A DNA stretch of 64,000 bases from an alpha proteobacterium SCGC AAA536-K22 (GTDB taxonomy: Bacteria > Pseudomonadota > Alphaproteobacteria > Puniceispirillales > Marisalimonadaceae). The translations under genes and the position numbers were made by a program. Below the pieces are notes generated by a model. The model saw nothing but the letters and a program-made list of their open reading frames with translations. It did not search any database and was not told where the DNA came from. Positions 49,613 through 58,682 of this stretch are shown piece after piece; positions within the stretch are counted from its first letter, which is position 1; every line of letters starts with the position of its first letter. The stretch is from contig ATWQ01000005.1 in NCBI GenBank assembly GCA_000421325.1, positions 39,517 to 103,516 of the forward strand, written 5' to 3'.

Positions 49613-51022
49613 TCAATTAAATTCTAAAGTTAATCCTTCTTTCTTTAAACGTTTTTGAACTTCTAAAAATAATTCATCTCTATCTTCAATAGTTTTTCCT
49701 TCAAACCTGATTATTAATGCTTCTTCAGTATTGCTAGCTCTAATTAGCCACCAACCAAAATTATTTTTAGCTCTTACCCCGTCAATGGTGGTTATATTTT
49801 CTGGGCTATAATCCTCCAAAGCATTTTTCGAAATATTATCTATTACTGAAAATTTGATTCGATCTGAACACCGTAATTTTATCTCTGGAGAAACAAATGT
49901 TTTAGGTAAAGAAGATATGAATTTCTCTAAATTTACATTATTAGCCAACAAACTTAGTAATCTAATTGAAGTATAAAGTGCATCATCAAAACCATAATAT
50001 TTATCTGCAAAAAAAATGTGACCAGACATTTCTCCCGCAAGTGGTGAATTAATTTCTTTTATTCTTTTTTTAATATTAGAATGTCCAGTCTTACCTATTT
50101 CTACATTCAAGCCCAAAGACACTATTTCATTGTAAGCAACAGAACTAGATTTTATATCTAAAATAACAGTATGGTCTGTTTTATTTTCAACCTCTATTGA
50201 TCGTGCTAAAAATGATGTTAATAAGTCCCCTGCTACCGGACGACCTTGTTTATCAATAACACCTATTCTGTCGCCATCACCGTCAAATCCTATACCAATG
50301 TCTGCATTAACCTCTTTCATTTTATCGGACATAATTTTTAAAGTTGATATGTCAGTTGGATCAGGGTGGTGATTAGGGAAATTACCATCAACCTCAGAAT
50401 ATAAAACTACATGATTGCCTGAAATTTTTTTAGTAATCCTTTCTATCGAAGGACCAGATGCACCGTTGCCACAATCCCATACAATTGTTTTATTACTAAG
50501 TTTATCATTGAGATTTTTTATTGGTTCAATGATTTTTTCTATATATCTATCATATACGTCAACCTTTTTTGAAAACCCATTATTGTTACTGGAATGTCCT
50601 TCTTTAGCAAACTCTCCCAATTTTATTATATCTTCACCAAAAAATGAATTTTGATTTAAAATGATTTTAAAACCATTATAATTTTTAGGATTATGGCTTC
50701 CAGTTACTTGGATTGCTCCATCGGCGCTATAATAATCGCTGGCAAAATAAAGCATTGGGGTAGGACCTAACCCAACCCTATAAATTTCACATCCCGATTT
50801 TACCAGGCCAGAATTAAGATTTTCTTCAAGTACGGGACTTGAAAGTCTACCGTCCATTCCAATTATTATTAAGGGACTTTTTTTTCTAGGCAAACTCTTT
50901 TTTACAGTAATTCCAAAAAAATATCCTAACATAAAGGCATCTTTATTACTTAATGTCTTTTCATAAATGCCTCTTATATCATATGATCTAAGGATAGTTT
51001 TATCAAAATTGTGCTTGTACAT
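49613..51022 (-). CDS. Phosphomannomutase/phosphoglucomutase
   Basis: 469 residues, alpha-D-phosphohexomutase. [14 protein letters not shown] at the N-terminus, active-site Ser in [15 protein letters not shown] near residue 108, metal-binding [13 protein letters not shown] near 245, the sugar-binding GEMSGHIFF near 328, and the C-terminal phosphate loop [15 protein letters not shown]. It interconverts hexose 1- and 6-phosphates for nucleotide-sugar synthesis. Coupled to galU (stop and start overlap by one base) and close to ugd, which suggests UDP-sugar supply for surface polysaccharide. Confidence 0.94.
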   Translation of the reverse strand: MYKHNFDKTILRSYDIRGIYEKTLSNKDAFMLGYFFGITVKKSLPRKKSPLIIIGMDGRLSSPVLEENLNSGLVKSGCEIYRVGLGPTPMLYFASDYYSADGAIQVTGSHNPKNYNGFKIILNQNSFFGEDIIKLGEFAKEGHSSNNNGFSKKVDVYDRYIEKIIEPIKNLNDKLSNKTIVWDCGNGASGPSIERITKKISGNHVVLYSEVDGNFPNHHPDPTDISTLKIMSDKMKEVNADIGIGFDGDGDRIGVIDKQGRPVAGDLLTSFLARSIEVENKTDHTVILDIKSSSVAYNEIVSLGLNVEIGKTGHSNIKKRIKEINSPLAGEMSGHIFFADKYYGFDDALYTSIRLLSLLANNVNLEKFISSLPKTFVSPEIKLRCSDRIKFSVIDNISKNALEDYSPENITTIDGVRAKNNFGWWLIRASNTEEALIIRFEGKTIEDRDELFLEVQKRLKKEGLTLEFN

Positions 51023-51894
51023 TATTTATCATCGTCCAATATTTCATTTCGCAACCAACTTTTTAGTTTTTGGCTCATTTCTTTTCTTTCGATTGAAAGT
51101 TTTATATTAGCTTGTATAAAACCAAGCTTTGATCCGCAGTCAAATCTTTCTTCTGAAAACTTATAACCAAAACAATTAGATTTTCCTATTCTGCTAGCTA
51201 TTGCGTCTGTAAGTTGGATTTCATTTCCAGTACCCTTGTTTTGTTTTTCTAGAACTCTAAATATTTCAGGTTCAATTATGTATCTTCCAACCACCGCCAT
51301 ATTGCTTGGAGCCTTTTCTATAGAAGGTTTTTCAACAAGGCCACGAACTTCGGTTATGTTATTATCTAATGATTTGCCTGGAGTGATAATACCATAGGAT
51401 GAAACATCTTTTTTATTTACATCCATAATGGCCAACATATTACCAGAATTATAGTTGTTAATCATTTCTTTTGTTGTGTTTGATCCATTAATTAAGTCAT
51501 CTGCTAAAAGAATTACGACAGGTTCATTGCCAATCAAGTGTCGGGCACACCAAACAGCATGACCAAGTCCTGCAGGTTCTTGTTGTCTGACATATGCAAA
51601 TGATCCAGGAATTTTTAGCATTTCTTGAGCAGTTTTTAGGGTGTCTCGTTTACCTTTTGCAAGTAAATTATTTTCAAGTTCAAATGAATGATCAAAATGA
51701 TTTTCTATAGATGACTTTCCTCTGCTAGTAACGAAAATGAATTGTTCAATGCCAGCATTTGCAGCCTCTTCGACAGCATATTGTATTAGAGGTTTGTCAA
51801 CAACAGGAAGCATCTCTTTAGGCATAGACTTTGTTGCAGGAAGAAATCTTGTGCCTAAACCACCAACTGGGAAAATTGCTTTTTTTATTTTCAT
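51022..51894 (-). CDS. galU: UTP-glucose-1-phosphate uridylyltransferase
   Basis: Makes UDP-glucose from glucose 1-phosphate and UTP. 290 residues: KAIFPVGGLGTRFLPATKSMPKEMLPVVDKP (nucleotide-binding, seen in GGLGTRFLPATK), IQYAVEEAANAG, GLGHAVWCAR, ILLADDLI, EKP, GRYIIEPEIF, and LTDAIA. The gene lies 1-base overlapped with the phosphohexomutase and divergent from ugd across 105 bases. Confidence 0.97.
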   Translation of the reverse strand: MKIKKAIFPVGGLGTRFLPATKSMPKEMLPVVDKPLIQYAVEEAANAGIEQFIFVTSRGKSSIENHFDHSFELENNLLAKGKRDTLKTAQEMLKIPGSFAYVRQQEPAGLGHAVWCARHLIGNEPVVILLADDLINGSNTTKEMINNYNSGNMLAIMDVNKKDVSSYGIITPGKSLDNNITEVRGLVEKPSIEKAPSNMAVVGRYIIEPEIFRVLEKQNKGTGNEIQLTDAIASRIGKSNCFGYKFSEERFDCGSKLGFIQANIKLSIERKEMSQKLKSWLRNEILDDDK

Positions 51895-51999
51895 TCAGAA
51901 ACTCTTAATATTAATTTAGTAGTAGATACATTCTGGTTATTGTAATATTTAAAACACATCAATGATACATACAAATTTTATAGCATAAAGGGAAGTCTA

Positions 52000-53319
52000 A
52001 TGAAAATAACAATATTGGGTACAGGCTATGTTGGTCTTGTTTCTGGAGCTTGCTTTTCTGAATTTGGTTTTAATGTGCTTTGTGTAGATAAAGATAACAA
52101 TAAAATAAACAAGCTTAAAAATAATATCGTACCAATATATGAGCCAGGTCTAGAGGATTTAGTTAAAAAAAATAGTTCTGCTAATAGATTGTCATTCAGT
52201 AATAACATAAATAAAAATATTAAGGAAGCTGATGTAGTTTTTATAGCAGTTGGAACTCCAGCCCGTCGTGGAGATGGCCATGCAGACCTTTCATATGTCT
52301 ATGAAGCAGCCAAACAAATAGCTAAAAACTTGAGTGGTTATACTTTAGTTGTCACTAAATCGACTGTTCCGGTTGGGACTGGTAATGAAGTAAAAAATAT
52401 TATTAAAAAAATAAATCCAGATGCAGATTTTGATATAGTATCTAATCCCGAGTTCTTAAGAGAGGGAAATGCAATTGAAGATTTTATGAGGCCTGATAGA
52501 GTAATTGTTGGTTGCGAAACTAATAAAGCAAAAGATATAATTTCATCTATTTATAAGCCTCTATATTTAATCGAGACCCCTATTCTTTTTACTGATTTAA
52601 AAACTGCAGAATTAATTAAATACTCTGCAAATGCATTTTTGGCAGTAAAAATTTCTTACATTAATCAGATGGCTGATTTATGTGAAAAAGTAGGTGCAGA
52701 TGTTCATGACGTTGCTCGTGGTATAGGTTTAGATAAAAGAATTGGAAGTAAATTTTTGCATCCTGGACCTGGTTATGGAGGTTCTTGTTTTCCAAAAGAC
52801 ACATTAGCACTTGTGGAAACTGCAAGATTGAGTAAAGCCAACATTTCCATAGTTGAAACAGTAGTAAAATATAACCAAAAAAGAAAATCTGACATGGCAG
52901 ATAAAATTATAGGTATTCTTAAAAATGATTATGAAAATAAAAAAATTTCAATTTTAGGTTTAGCGTTTAAACCAGAAACAGATGACATGAGAGATAGTCC
53001 TTGTTTAGATATTATTCCAAGACTTTTAGAAAAAGGAATTAAAATTTCAGCTTTTGACCCTGTTGCTATGGGTCAAGCAAAAAAGATACTTAAAGATATT
53101 GAATTTGCAAAAGATTTGGAGAGTTGTCTTAAAGATAGTGACGCATTAGTAATATTGACTGAATGGAATGAATTCAGAAGCCTATCACCAAGTAAATTAT
53201 TAGGTGTTATGAAAGGCAATAAATTGATTGACCTGAGAAATGCTTTGAATCCTAACAGTTTTAATGGCAGTGAATTTGACTTGATTCAGATAGGTAGATC
53301 TAGTCACACTACCCAGTAA
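52000..53319 (+). CDS. ugd: UDP-glucose 6-dehydrogenase
   Basis: Oxidises UDP-glucose to UDP-glucuronate. 439 residues: NAD-binding ITILGTGYVGLVSGACFSEFG, FIAVGTPARRGDGHADLSYV, STVPVGTG, NPEFLREGNAIEDFMRPDRVIVG, ELIKYSANAFLAVKISYINQ, and the catalytic Cys in GPGYGGSCFPKDTLAL. With galU and the hexomutase it completes a route from hexose phosphate to UDP-glucuronate. An AAGGGAAG site precedes the ATG. Convergent with proV, overlapping by 11 bases. Confidence 0.97.
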   Translation: MKITILGTGYVGLVSGACFSEFGFNVLCVDKDNNKINKLKNNIVPIYEPGLEDLVKKNSSANRLSFSNNINKNIKEADVVFIAVGTPARRGDGHADLSYVYEAAKQIAKNLSGYTLVVTKSTVPVGTGNEVKNIIKKINPDADFDIVSNPEFLREGNAIEDFMRPDRVIVGCETNKAKDIISSIYKPLYLIETPILFTDLKTAELIKYSANAFLAVKISYINQMADLCEKVGADVHDVARGIGLDKRIGSKFLHPGPGYGGSCFPKDTLALVETARLSKANISIVETVVKYNQKRKSDMADKIIGILKNDYENKKISILGLAFKPETDDMRDSPCLDIIPRLLEKGIKISAFDPVAMGQAKKILKDIEFAKDLESCLKDSDALVILTEWNEFRSLSPSKLLGVMKGNKLIDLRNALNPNSFNGSEFDLIQIGRSSHTTQ

Positions 53320-54361
53320 TGTTTGTCCCTTGTGATTCAGGTCTTTTCATACCTTCAATAAGGTTAACCATTTCTATTTTTCCAGTAATGTTCCCTTTAG
53401 TGTCTTCAATAGTGACCGGTTTTGATGGTGCGTCTGACATTATTTGAAGAATATCTTCCAACACCATATCTTCTTTAACAGTAGCTCCAGAGCTTTTTGA
53501 TTTAGAGGGTGTCATTATTGATTTTGCTTGTATAACTCTTGCCCTGTTAATGTCCTTAATGAAATCAGAAACATAATCATCTGCAGGTTTCATAATAATT
53601 TTTTGAGGATCGCTATCCTGAACCATGCTGCCATCTCTAAGAATAGCTATTCGATCACCAATTTTAAGAGCTTCATCAAGGTCATGTGTAATAAATATTA
53701 TTGTTTTATGTAATTCACTTTGAAGATCTAAAAGAATGTTTTGCATTTCAGATCGTATGAGAGGGTCCAAAGCAGAAAAAGCTTCATCCATAAGAAGAAT
53801 TTCAGCGTCAGTTGCTAATGCTCTAGCTAAACCAACTCTCTGTTGCATTCCTCCAGACAATTGACCTGGATAATATGTTTCATATCCATCTAAACCAACA
53901 CGACTAATCCATTTTTTTGCTCTTTCATCCCATTCATCAACTGGAATATTTTGAATTGCTAGCCCATAACCAACATTTTGTAAGACAGTTTTATGAGGGA
54001 AAAGAGCAAATTTTTGAAATACCATAGACATGTTATTTTGTCTAAATTGAACAAGTTCTTTTTGTGATAAACTCAATATATCTTGTTCATTAACAAGGAT
54101 TTCTCCGCTTGTCGGTTCTATAAGTCTATTAAGATGTCTTATGAGAGTTGATTTACCTGATCCAGACAAACCCATTACGACTTGAATTTTAGCTTTACTA
54201 ATATCTAAGTTAATATTATTTAGACCAAGAACACAATTACACTTTTCAAGAAGTTCATCTTTACCCATCCCGTCCTTTACTAAATCAAGAGCCTCATTAC
54301 TATTATCACCAAAAATTTTATAAAGTTGATTAACTTTGATTAATATATCGTTTTTACTCAT
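53309..54361 (-). CDS. proV: Glycine betaine/proline-type ABC transporter, ATP-binding subunit ProV
   Basis: 350 residues from ATG 54361 (MSKNDILIKVNQLYKIFGDN), chosen for the AAGGA site and 4-base gap to proW. Walker A GLSGSGKST, signature LSGGMQQRVGLARALA, Walker B ILLMDEAFSALDP, H-loop ITHDLDEAL. The C-terminal part from about residue 285 is a single short CBS-like region (MVLEDILQIMSD...GKIEMVNLIEGM), where ionic strength is sensed in related transporters. Substrate could be glycine betaine, choline, proline betaine or DMSP. Confidence 0.95.
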   Translation of the reverse strand: MSKNDILIKVNQLYKIFGDNSNEALDLVKDGMGKDELLEKCNCVLGLNNINLDISKAKIQVVMGLSGSGKSTLIRHLNRLIEPTSGEILVNEQDILSLSQKELVQFRQNNMSMVFQKFALFPHKTVLQNVGYGLAIQNIPVDEWDERAKKWISRVGLDGYETYYPGQLSGGMQQRVGLARALATDAEILLMDEAFSALDPLIRSEMQNILLDLQSELHKTIIFITHDLDEALKIGDRIAILRDGSMVQDSDPQKIIMKPADDYVSDFIKDINRARVIQAKSIMTPSKSKSSGATVKEDMVLEDILQIMSDAPSKPVTIEDTKGNITGKIEMVNLIEGMKRPESQGTNITG

Positions 54362-54365
54362 CAAA

Positions 54366-55253
54366 TTAATCCTTACCGTCATTTCTGTATTTTTGCATTC
54401 TTAAGCCAAACTTTTGAGTTACTCTGTCAAAGATTATAGCTAGCACTACAATTGCTAAGCCATTCATAAGACCTAAAGCAAGATATTGATTTGAAATGGC
54501 TCGTAAAACTGGAAGACCGAGTCCTTTAACTCCTATCATTGAAGCAATAACTACCATAGCTAATGCCATCATTATCGTTTGATTAACTCCTGCAAATATT
54601 GTTGGTAAAGCAAGTGGCATTTGAACACCAAAAAGTTTTTGCCAGTAATTTGCTCCAAAAGAATCTGCAGCTTCTAATACATCTTTATCAACCAATCGAA
54701 TTCCTAAGTTAGTTAAACGGACTATTGGTGGAATTGCATAAATACAAACAGCAATTAAACCTGGTACTTTTCCGATACCAAGTAACATTACAACTGGTAT
54801 CAAATAAACAAAACTAGGAATAGTTTGCATTACATCTAAAATTGGAACTATAAGTGCTTGTATCTTATTGCTTCTTGCCATGGCTATGCCCATTGGAATA
54901 CCAATAGATATACACAAAAATGTAGCTACAAGTATGATTGCCAAAGTTGACATAGTGTCTTCCCACATCCCAAAGTAGCCAATCAACATAAAGCTTAAAA
55001 ATGTTCCTATAACAACAGGGATTGATCGAGAACCTATCCAAGCAAGTATTAGGATACCAAGAACAATTAATGGCCAGGGTGTATTTATAAAAAACTTTTC
55101 AAACCAAACTAAGAACATTAGCAGAGGGTCAAAAAAAGACTCTATATCAGCACCATAAGATCGAGAGAAATCAGTGAAGGCAAAATCAACTGTTTTTTTA
55201 AACTCTCTTAAATCAGATCTGCTCATATCAGGGAAATTAAAAAACCAGTCCAT
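54366..55253 (-). CDS. proW: Glycine betaine/proline-type ABC transporter, permease subunit ProW
   Basis: 295 residues. Six or more hydrophobic helices; WPLIVLGILILAWIGSRSIPVVIG near residue 60, then IGIPMGIAMARSNK, the QTIPSFVYLIPVVMLLGIGKVPG segment, and the EAA loop EAADSFGANYWQKLFGVQMPLALPTI that docks to ProV. N-terminal ~50-residue tail as in ProW. Between proX and proV. Confidence 0.95.
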   Translation of the reverse strand: MDWFFNFPDMSRSDLREFKKTVDFAFTDFSRSYGADIESFFDPLLMFLVWFEKFFINTPWPLIVLGILILAWIGSRSIPVVIGTFLSFMLIGYFGMWEDTMSTLAIILVATFLCISIGIPMGIAMARSNKIQALIVPILDVMQTIPSFVYLIPVVMLLGIGKVPGLIAVCIYAIPPIVRLTNLGIRLVDKDVLEAADSFGANYWQKLFGVQMPLALPTIFAGVNQTIMMALAMVVIASMIGVKGLGLPVLRAISNQYLALGLMNGLAIVVLAIIFDRVTQKFGLRMQKYRNDGKD

Positions 55254-55328
55254 TTATTTACCCTCTTCAAAAAAAAATAATCACTACTCTATAAAGAAAG
55301 AGTAATGATTAAATATTTTAATAACTAA

Positions 55329-56345
55329 TTATAAACTAGCTTTAACTTTTTTTGCTACGTCTGGGCTAACCCACTTTTCCCAAACATCACCATGTTTTTC
55401 AAGAAATTCAAATGCAGCGTCTTTCCCTGAGGCTTTTTGAGAAGTCATAAATACTAACATTCCATTCATAATATCTCCAGGGTATACTCTATTACTAATA
55501 AAATCTAAAGCTACACCAGCGTTTTTCTTAAAGTTTGAAGTTACTACAGTATTCACTTCAGATTTAGTCCAAGATGAAACCTTAGGATTAGCACAGTCTT
55601 TTTCAGCTTTAACCATACAGCCGTCCCAATTTTCTTTTCCTCCAAAAGGAACGCCAAAGTCTAGCTTATGCATTTTATATTTACCAATCATAGAAGTTGG
55701 TGACCAGTAATATCCAAACCAGTTCTCACCTCTTTCAACTGCCTTAGCCATAGAACCGTCTAATCCAGCTGCGCTTCCTGGATCAACTAAAACCCAACCC
55801 TTTTTTTCCATTTCAAAAGCTCTAAAAAGATTTGCGTTAACTAATTGACAGCCCCATCCAGCAGGACATCCCACAAACGCACCTTTTGATTTATCTTCAG
55901 AATATGGAAATAAATCTGGTCTATTTATAACATCAAGAGCTGTTTTTAATTCAGGATGTTTTTTAATAGTTGCTGGTGGCAACCACCAACCTTCACCCAA
56001 ACCAGTTATTGGTGCCTTATTAGCAACAATTAACCTACCTTCGCTAGTAGCTTTTGTTAAAGGTTCTACTACTGCATTAGCCCACAACTCAGGTGCAACA
56101 TCTGGTGCTCCTTTTTCATTCATAGAAGTAAACGTTGGCATAGTAGCTCCTGCTACTAACTCAACTTCACAGCCATAGCCTTTTTCTAGAATTATTTTGT
56201 CAACATTGGCCATTAATTCTGCAGATGCCCAATTCATTTCTGCTATGCTTACTTTGCCGCATGCAGCATTACCTATTGTAGCCCAACTAAGGCCTACGGC
56301 TACGGTTGCCGCCATTGTAAATGCAGCTCCGAATACCCGTTTCAT
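55329..56345 (-). CDS. proX: Glycine betaine/proline-type ABC transporter, substrate-binding protein ProX
   Basis: 338 residues, OpuAC family. Signal peptide MKRVFGAAFTMAATVAVGLS... cleaved near GNAACG. The mature protein has VSIAEMNWASAELMANVDKIIL, GAPDVAPELWANAVVEPL, GEGWWLPP and YYWSPTSMIGKYKMHKLDFGVP, with several Trp/Tyr residues available for a quaternary-ammonium or dimethylsulfonium cage. First of the proX-proW-proV operon, with AGGAGG before its ATG. Codon use (GCN-rich) suggests high expression, common for such proteins in marine alphaproteobacteria. Confidence 0.94.
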   Translation of the reverse strand: MKRVFGAAFTMAATVAVGLSWATIGNAACGKVSIAEMNWASAELMANVDKIILEKGYGCEVELVAGATMPTFTSMNEKGAPDVAPELWANAVVEPLTKATSEGRLIVANKAPITGLGEGWWLPPATIKKHPELKTALDVINRPDLFPYSEDKSKGAFVGCPAGWGCQLVNANLFRAFEMEKKGWVLVDPGSAAGLDGSMAKAVERGENWFGYYWSPTSMIGKYKMHKLDFGVPFGGKENWDGCMVKAEKDCANPKVSSWTKSEVNTVVTSNFKKNAGVALDFISNRVYPGDIMNGMLVFMTSQKASGKDAAFEFLEKHGDVWEKWVSPDVAKKVKASL

Positions 56346-56364
56346 CTTATCCTCCTGTTTCCGC

Positions 56365-56380
56365 TTGTAATTAATTACAA
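56365..56380. promoter_or_regulatory. 16-bp perfect palindrome in the proX leader (possible operator)
   Basis: TTGTAATTAATTACAA, 20 bases upstream of the proX start codon and just before the AGGAGG ribosome site. A regulator dimer bound here would block proXWV transcription or translation initiation. No matching regulator is adjacent. Confidence 0.55.
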
Positions 56381-56428
56381 ACCTTTGTTTATTAATTTAA
56401 AAAACATTGAATAATGTTTCTAAGAATC

Positions 56429-56458
56429 ATTGTAACAACAATTTTGTTCTAATTGCAA
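56429..56458 (-). promoter_or_regulatory. Candidate sigma-70 promoter for proXWV
   Basis: On the minus strand TTGCAA (56458-56453), an 18-base spacer and TACAAT (56434-56429) resemble -35 and -10 boxes, with 4/6 and 5/6 matches. It would start transcription about 75 bases before proX, upstream of the palindrome at 56365. In such AT-rich DNA chance matches are frequent. Confidence 0.35.
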
Positions 56459-56614
56459 ATCTCAGTTCGGGAATTTTATTAATAATAGTTAATAAGTAAC
56501 TGATATACTTAAAGAATATTTTTTATAATTTTTTATAATTTATGTATTAAATTTTTTGTTTTAGTTTTTAATATGTTCATTTATAATTATCCAAAAATAT
56601 AGTTGATAAAGAAT

Positions 56615-57154
56615 ATGTTTGTAGACTCCACACCCTTCATCATAGCCTTAGTGGTTACCTTTTGCTTCATGATATGTGTTGCTATTTGGAATAACATAAA
56701 CGCCCCACCGCCACCGCAAAAAGCTCCTCCAATTGAACCTGGCCCTTCGAGAACAAGAGAAATCTTAGCCCGTTTCAGTGAATTTTATATGAATTTAAAC
56801 CCTCAAGGAGAAACTATATTTGATACAGGTATTTTGCCTGACCCAAAGCAACATATAGTGCATGCTCTTTATGTGGGGTTTGACGAAAGTGAAAATGATG
56901 AAGAGAGATTGGCTATTGAGAGAGGAATCAGAGCAATAGTTACATTTCAAGAAAGAGTGGGAGAAGAACCTATCAAAAGAAAAATTTCTGAAACAGAAAA
57001 AGCTTTAAGTCCTAGCTTAAATGATGAAAATGGAGTTGAAACATTTAATGCTAAGTTTGTTGATGATGAAGAATTTATTAAAATGGCTACTCTTAGAGAC
57101 CAAGAACTAGAATTACATTTTCAACATTTAAAAATTGAAATTATAGAAGAATAG
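56615..57154 (+). CDS. Membrane-anchored protein of unknown function
   Basis: 179 residues from ATG 56615 (MFVDSTPFIIALVV); a TTG four codons earlier is possible. One N-terminal transmembrane helix (FIIALVVTFCFMICVAIW) is followed by a Pro-rich linker NNINAPPPPQKAPPIEPG, then a soluble, acidic, mostly helical region with REILARFSEFYMNLNP, DPKQHIVHALYVGFDESENDEE and a final EELHFQHLKIEIIEE-like helix. I do not recognise a family. It is followed 10 bases later by an alpha/beta hydrolase, likely in one operon. Confidence 0.72.
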   Translation: MFVDSTPFIIALVVTFCFMICVAIWNNINAPPPPQKAPPIEPGPSRTREILARFSEFYMNLNPQGETIFDTGILPDPKQHIVHALYVGFDESENDEERLAIERGIRAIVTFQERVGEEPIKRKISETEKALSPSLNDENGVETFNAKFVDDEEFIKMATLRDQELELHFQHLKIEIIEE

Positions 57155-57164
57155 GAACAATTTA

Positions 57165-57980
57165 ATGTCCTTTTTGAAAATTGATGACAAAAATGAAATT
57201 TATTATGAATATGTTCCTCCAAAAGATGGAGCATATACTTGTGTTTTTCTAAATGCATTGACAGGTGATGTATCTGCTTGGAACGGTTCTATAGGGGAAA
57301 ATTTAATAAAAAATAATCATGGTTACTTAGTATATAACTTTAGAGGACAAGCAAAAAGCAAGTTTGAACCTAGCTTAAATTTAAGTGCGGAATTAATAGT
57401 AAAAGATTTAGTAAATTTAATTAACTTTCTTGAGCCAAAAAATATAGTTTTAGTAGGCTTGTCAATTGGTGGGTTATATGCCGCCATGTCCTTATTTGAT
57501 GGTGTTAAAGCAAAAGGTTTAGTTTTAATAAATACTCTTAGAAAGCCAAGTGAAAGACTAAATTGGATCAATAATGCAATGGCTAATGCTGTAAAATTTG
57601 GTGGAACACAACTTATATTAGATATGACATTACCTATGGTAGCATCTCCAAAATTTCTCTCTAAAATGAGAGAAAATGCATTAAAATATGAAAATTATTT
57701 AGGGTTGGATGACTACAATGGTGTTTCAAAACTCATGCATGGAGGATTAAAAACAAGTTGGAATTTTGATTGGAGTAAACTTGACCTACCTGTACTTATT
57801 ATGACTGGCCATCATGATAAAGTTTTCAGAATTGAGGAAGACATAAATGATTTAATTAAAAAAATTCATAATGTTAGGAGAATTGAAATTCCAGAGTGTG
57901 GCCACTTAATCCCTCTAGAGGATCCAAAATTGTTTTCATATCATTTAAATGGCTTCATAGGATCTCTTAAAAAACAGTAA
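57165..57980 (+). CDS. Alpha/beta hydrolase
   Basis: 271 residues. Oxyanion region FLNALTGDVSAWNGSIGENL, YNFRGQAKS, nucleophile elbow VGLSIGGLYAA (Ser near residue 108), acid in IMTGHHDKVF, and His in IPECGHLIPLEDP near the C-terminus, so the Ser-Asp-His triad is complete. The substrate is unknown; the 'FRGxGxS...GxSxGG...GHxxPLE' layout is that of 3-oxoadipate enol-lactonase/esterase-like members. Abuts the convergent methyltransferase gene with no gap. Confidence 0.88.
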   Translation: MSFLKIDDKNEIYYEYVPPKDGAYTCVFLNALTGDVSAWNGSIGENLIKNNHGYLVYNFRGQAKSKFEPSLNLSAELIVKDLVNLINFLEPKNIVLVGLSIGGLYAAMSLFDGVKAKGLVLINTLRKPSERLNWINNAMANAVKFGGTQLILDMTLPMVASPKFLSKMRENALKYENYLGLDDYNGVSKLMHGGLKTSWNFDWSKLDLPVLIMTGHHDKVFRIEEDINDLIKKIHNVRRIEIPECGHLIPLEDPKLFSYHLNGFIGSLKKQ

Positions 57981-58682
57981 TTACTTTTTAAGTATAATTG
58001 TAATATCTTCTTTTAGTAAATTATGTCTTATAACCTCAGGATTGCAAAAATTTTCCTCACACATTTTTTTTATCCAGGATAGCTCTGTATAATATAATGT
58101 TCTATCTATTTCCCGCTTGTCCTTAACTAAGCAGTTAAATATCATTGCTTTCCTTACAAATTTCCAATTATTAGTGAGGTTTTTAATAATATAATCTTCC
58201 CAAAAACTTTTGTTATTTATTGGTGTTAAATTATAAGTTCCCGACATGACTACAAAATCAACATTTTCAGAAGGACATGTACCTACTTCAAAACTAACTT
58301 TTTCAAATATATTATTCTTAGAACAAAATGATATAAACTTATTATTAATATCAAATCCATAATATTCAATTTTATCAATTAAATCTCTTTCTTTAATTAT
58401 TCCTAATAATCTTCCGTATCCACACCCTACATCTGCTAAAGATACTGTATTAGATTTTGATTCTTTAATGACGATATCTAATATAATATTTAGTCTTAAA
58501 TCTTGTGACAATTTACTGTTCCAAAATACTCCCTTAGATGTGTTTAGATATTTTTGAAAACGTTTATTATAAATGATAGAAATTTGTCGATTTAAGAATT
58601 TATGAATAAGATTTTTTACAAAATACATGTTATTAAGATAATCTAGATTATTTTTAATTAAAACTTTTAAAAGGTATTTCAT
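57981..58682 (-). CDS. SAM-dependent methyltransferase (class I, substrate unknown)
   Basis: 233 residues. After a basic N-terminal ~75 residues comes the SAM motif I VSLADVGCGYGRLLGIIKE, then IEYYGFDINNKFISFCSK (acidic residue for the ribose), and DFVVMSGTYNLTP in the motif IV position. No specific family is recognised. The first ATG (58682) shares bases with the divergent purT start. An internal ATG at 58628 would leave 52 bases between them; neither has a good ribosome site, so the start is unsure. Confidence 0.82.
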   Translation of the reverse strand: MKYLLKVLIKNNLDYLNNMYFVKNLIHKFLNRQISIIYNKRFQKYLNTSKGVFWNSKLSQDLRLNIILDIVIKESKSNTVSLADVGCGYGRLLGIIKERDLIDKIEYYGFDINNKFISFCSKNNIFEKVSFEVGTCPSENVDFVVMSGTYNLTPINNKSFWEDYIIKNLTNNWKFVRKAMIFNCLVKDKREIDRTLYYTELSWIKKMCEENFCNPEVIRHNLLKEDITIILKK

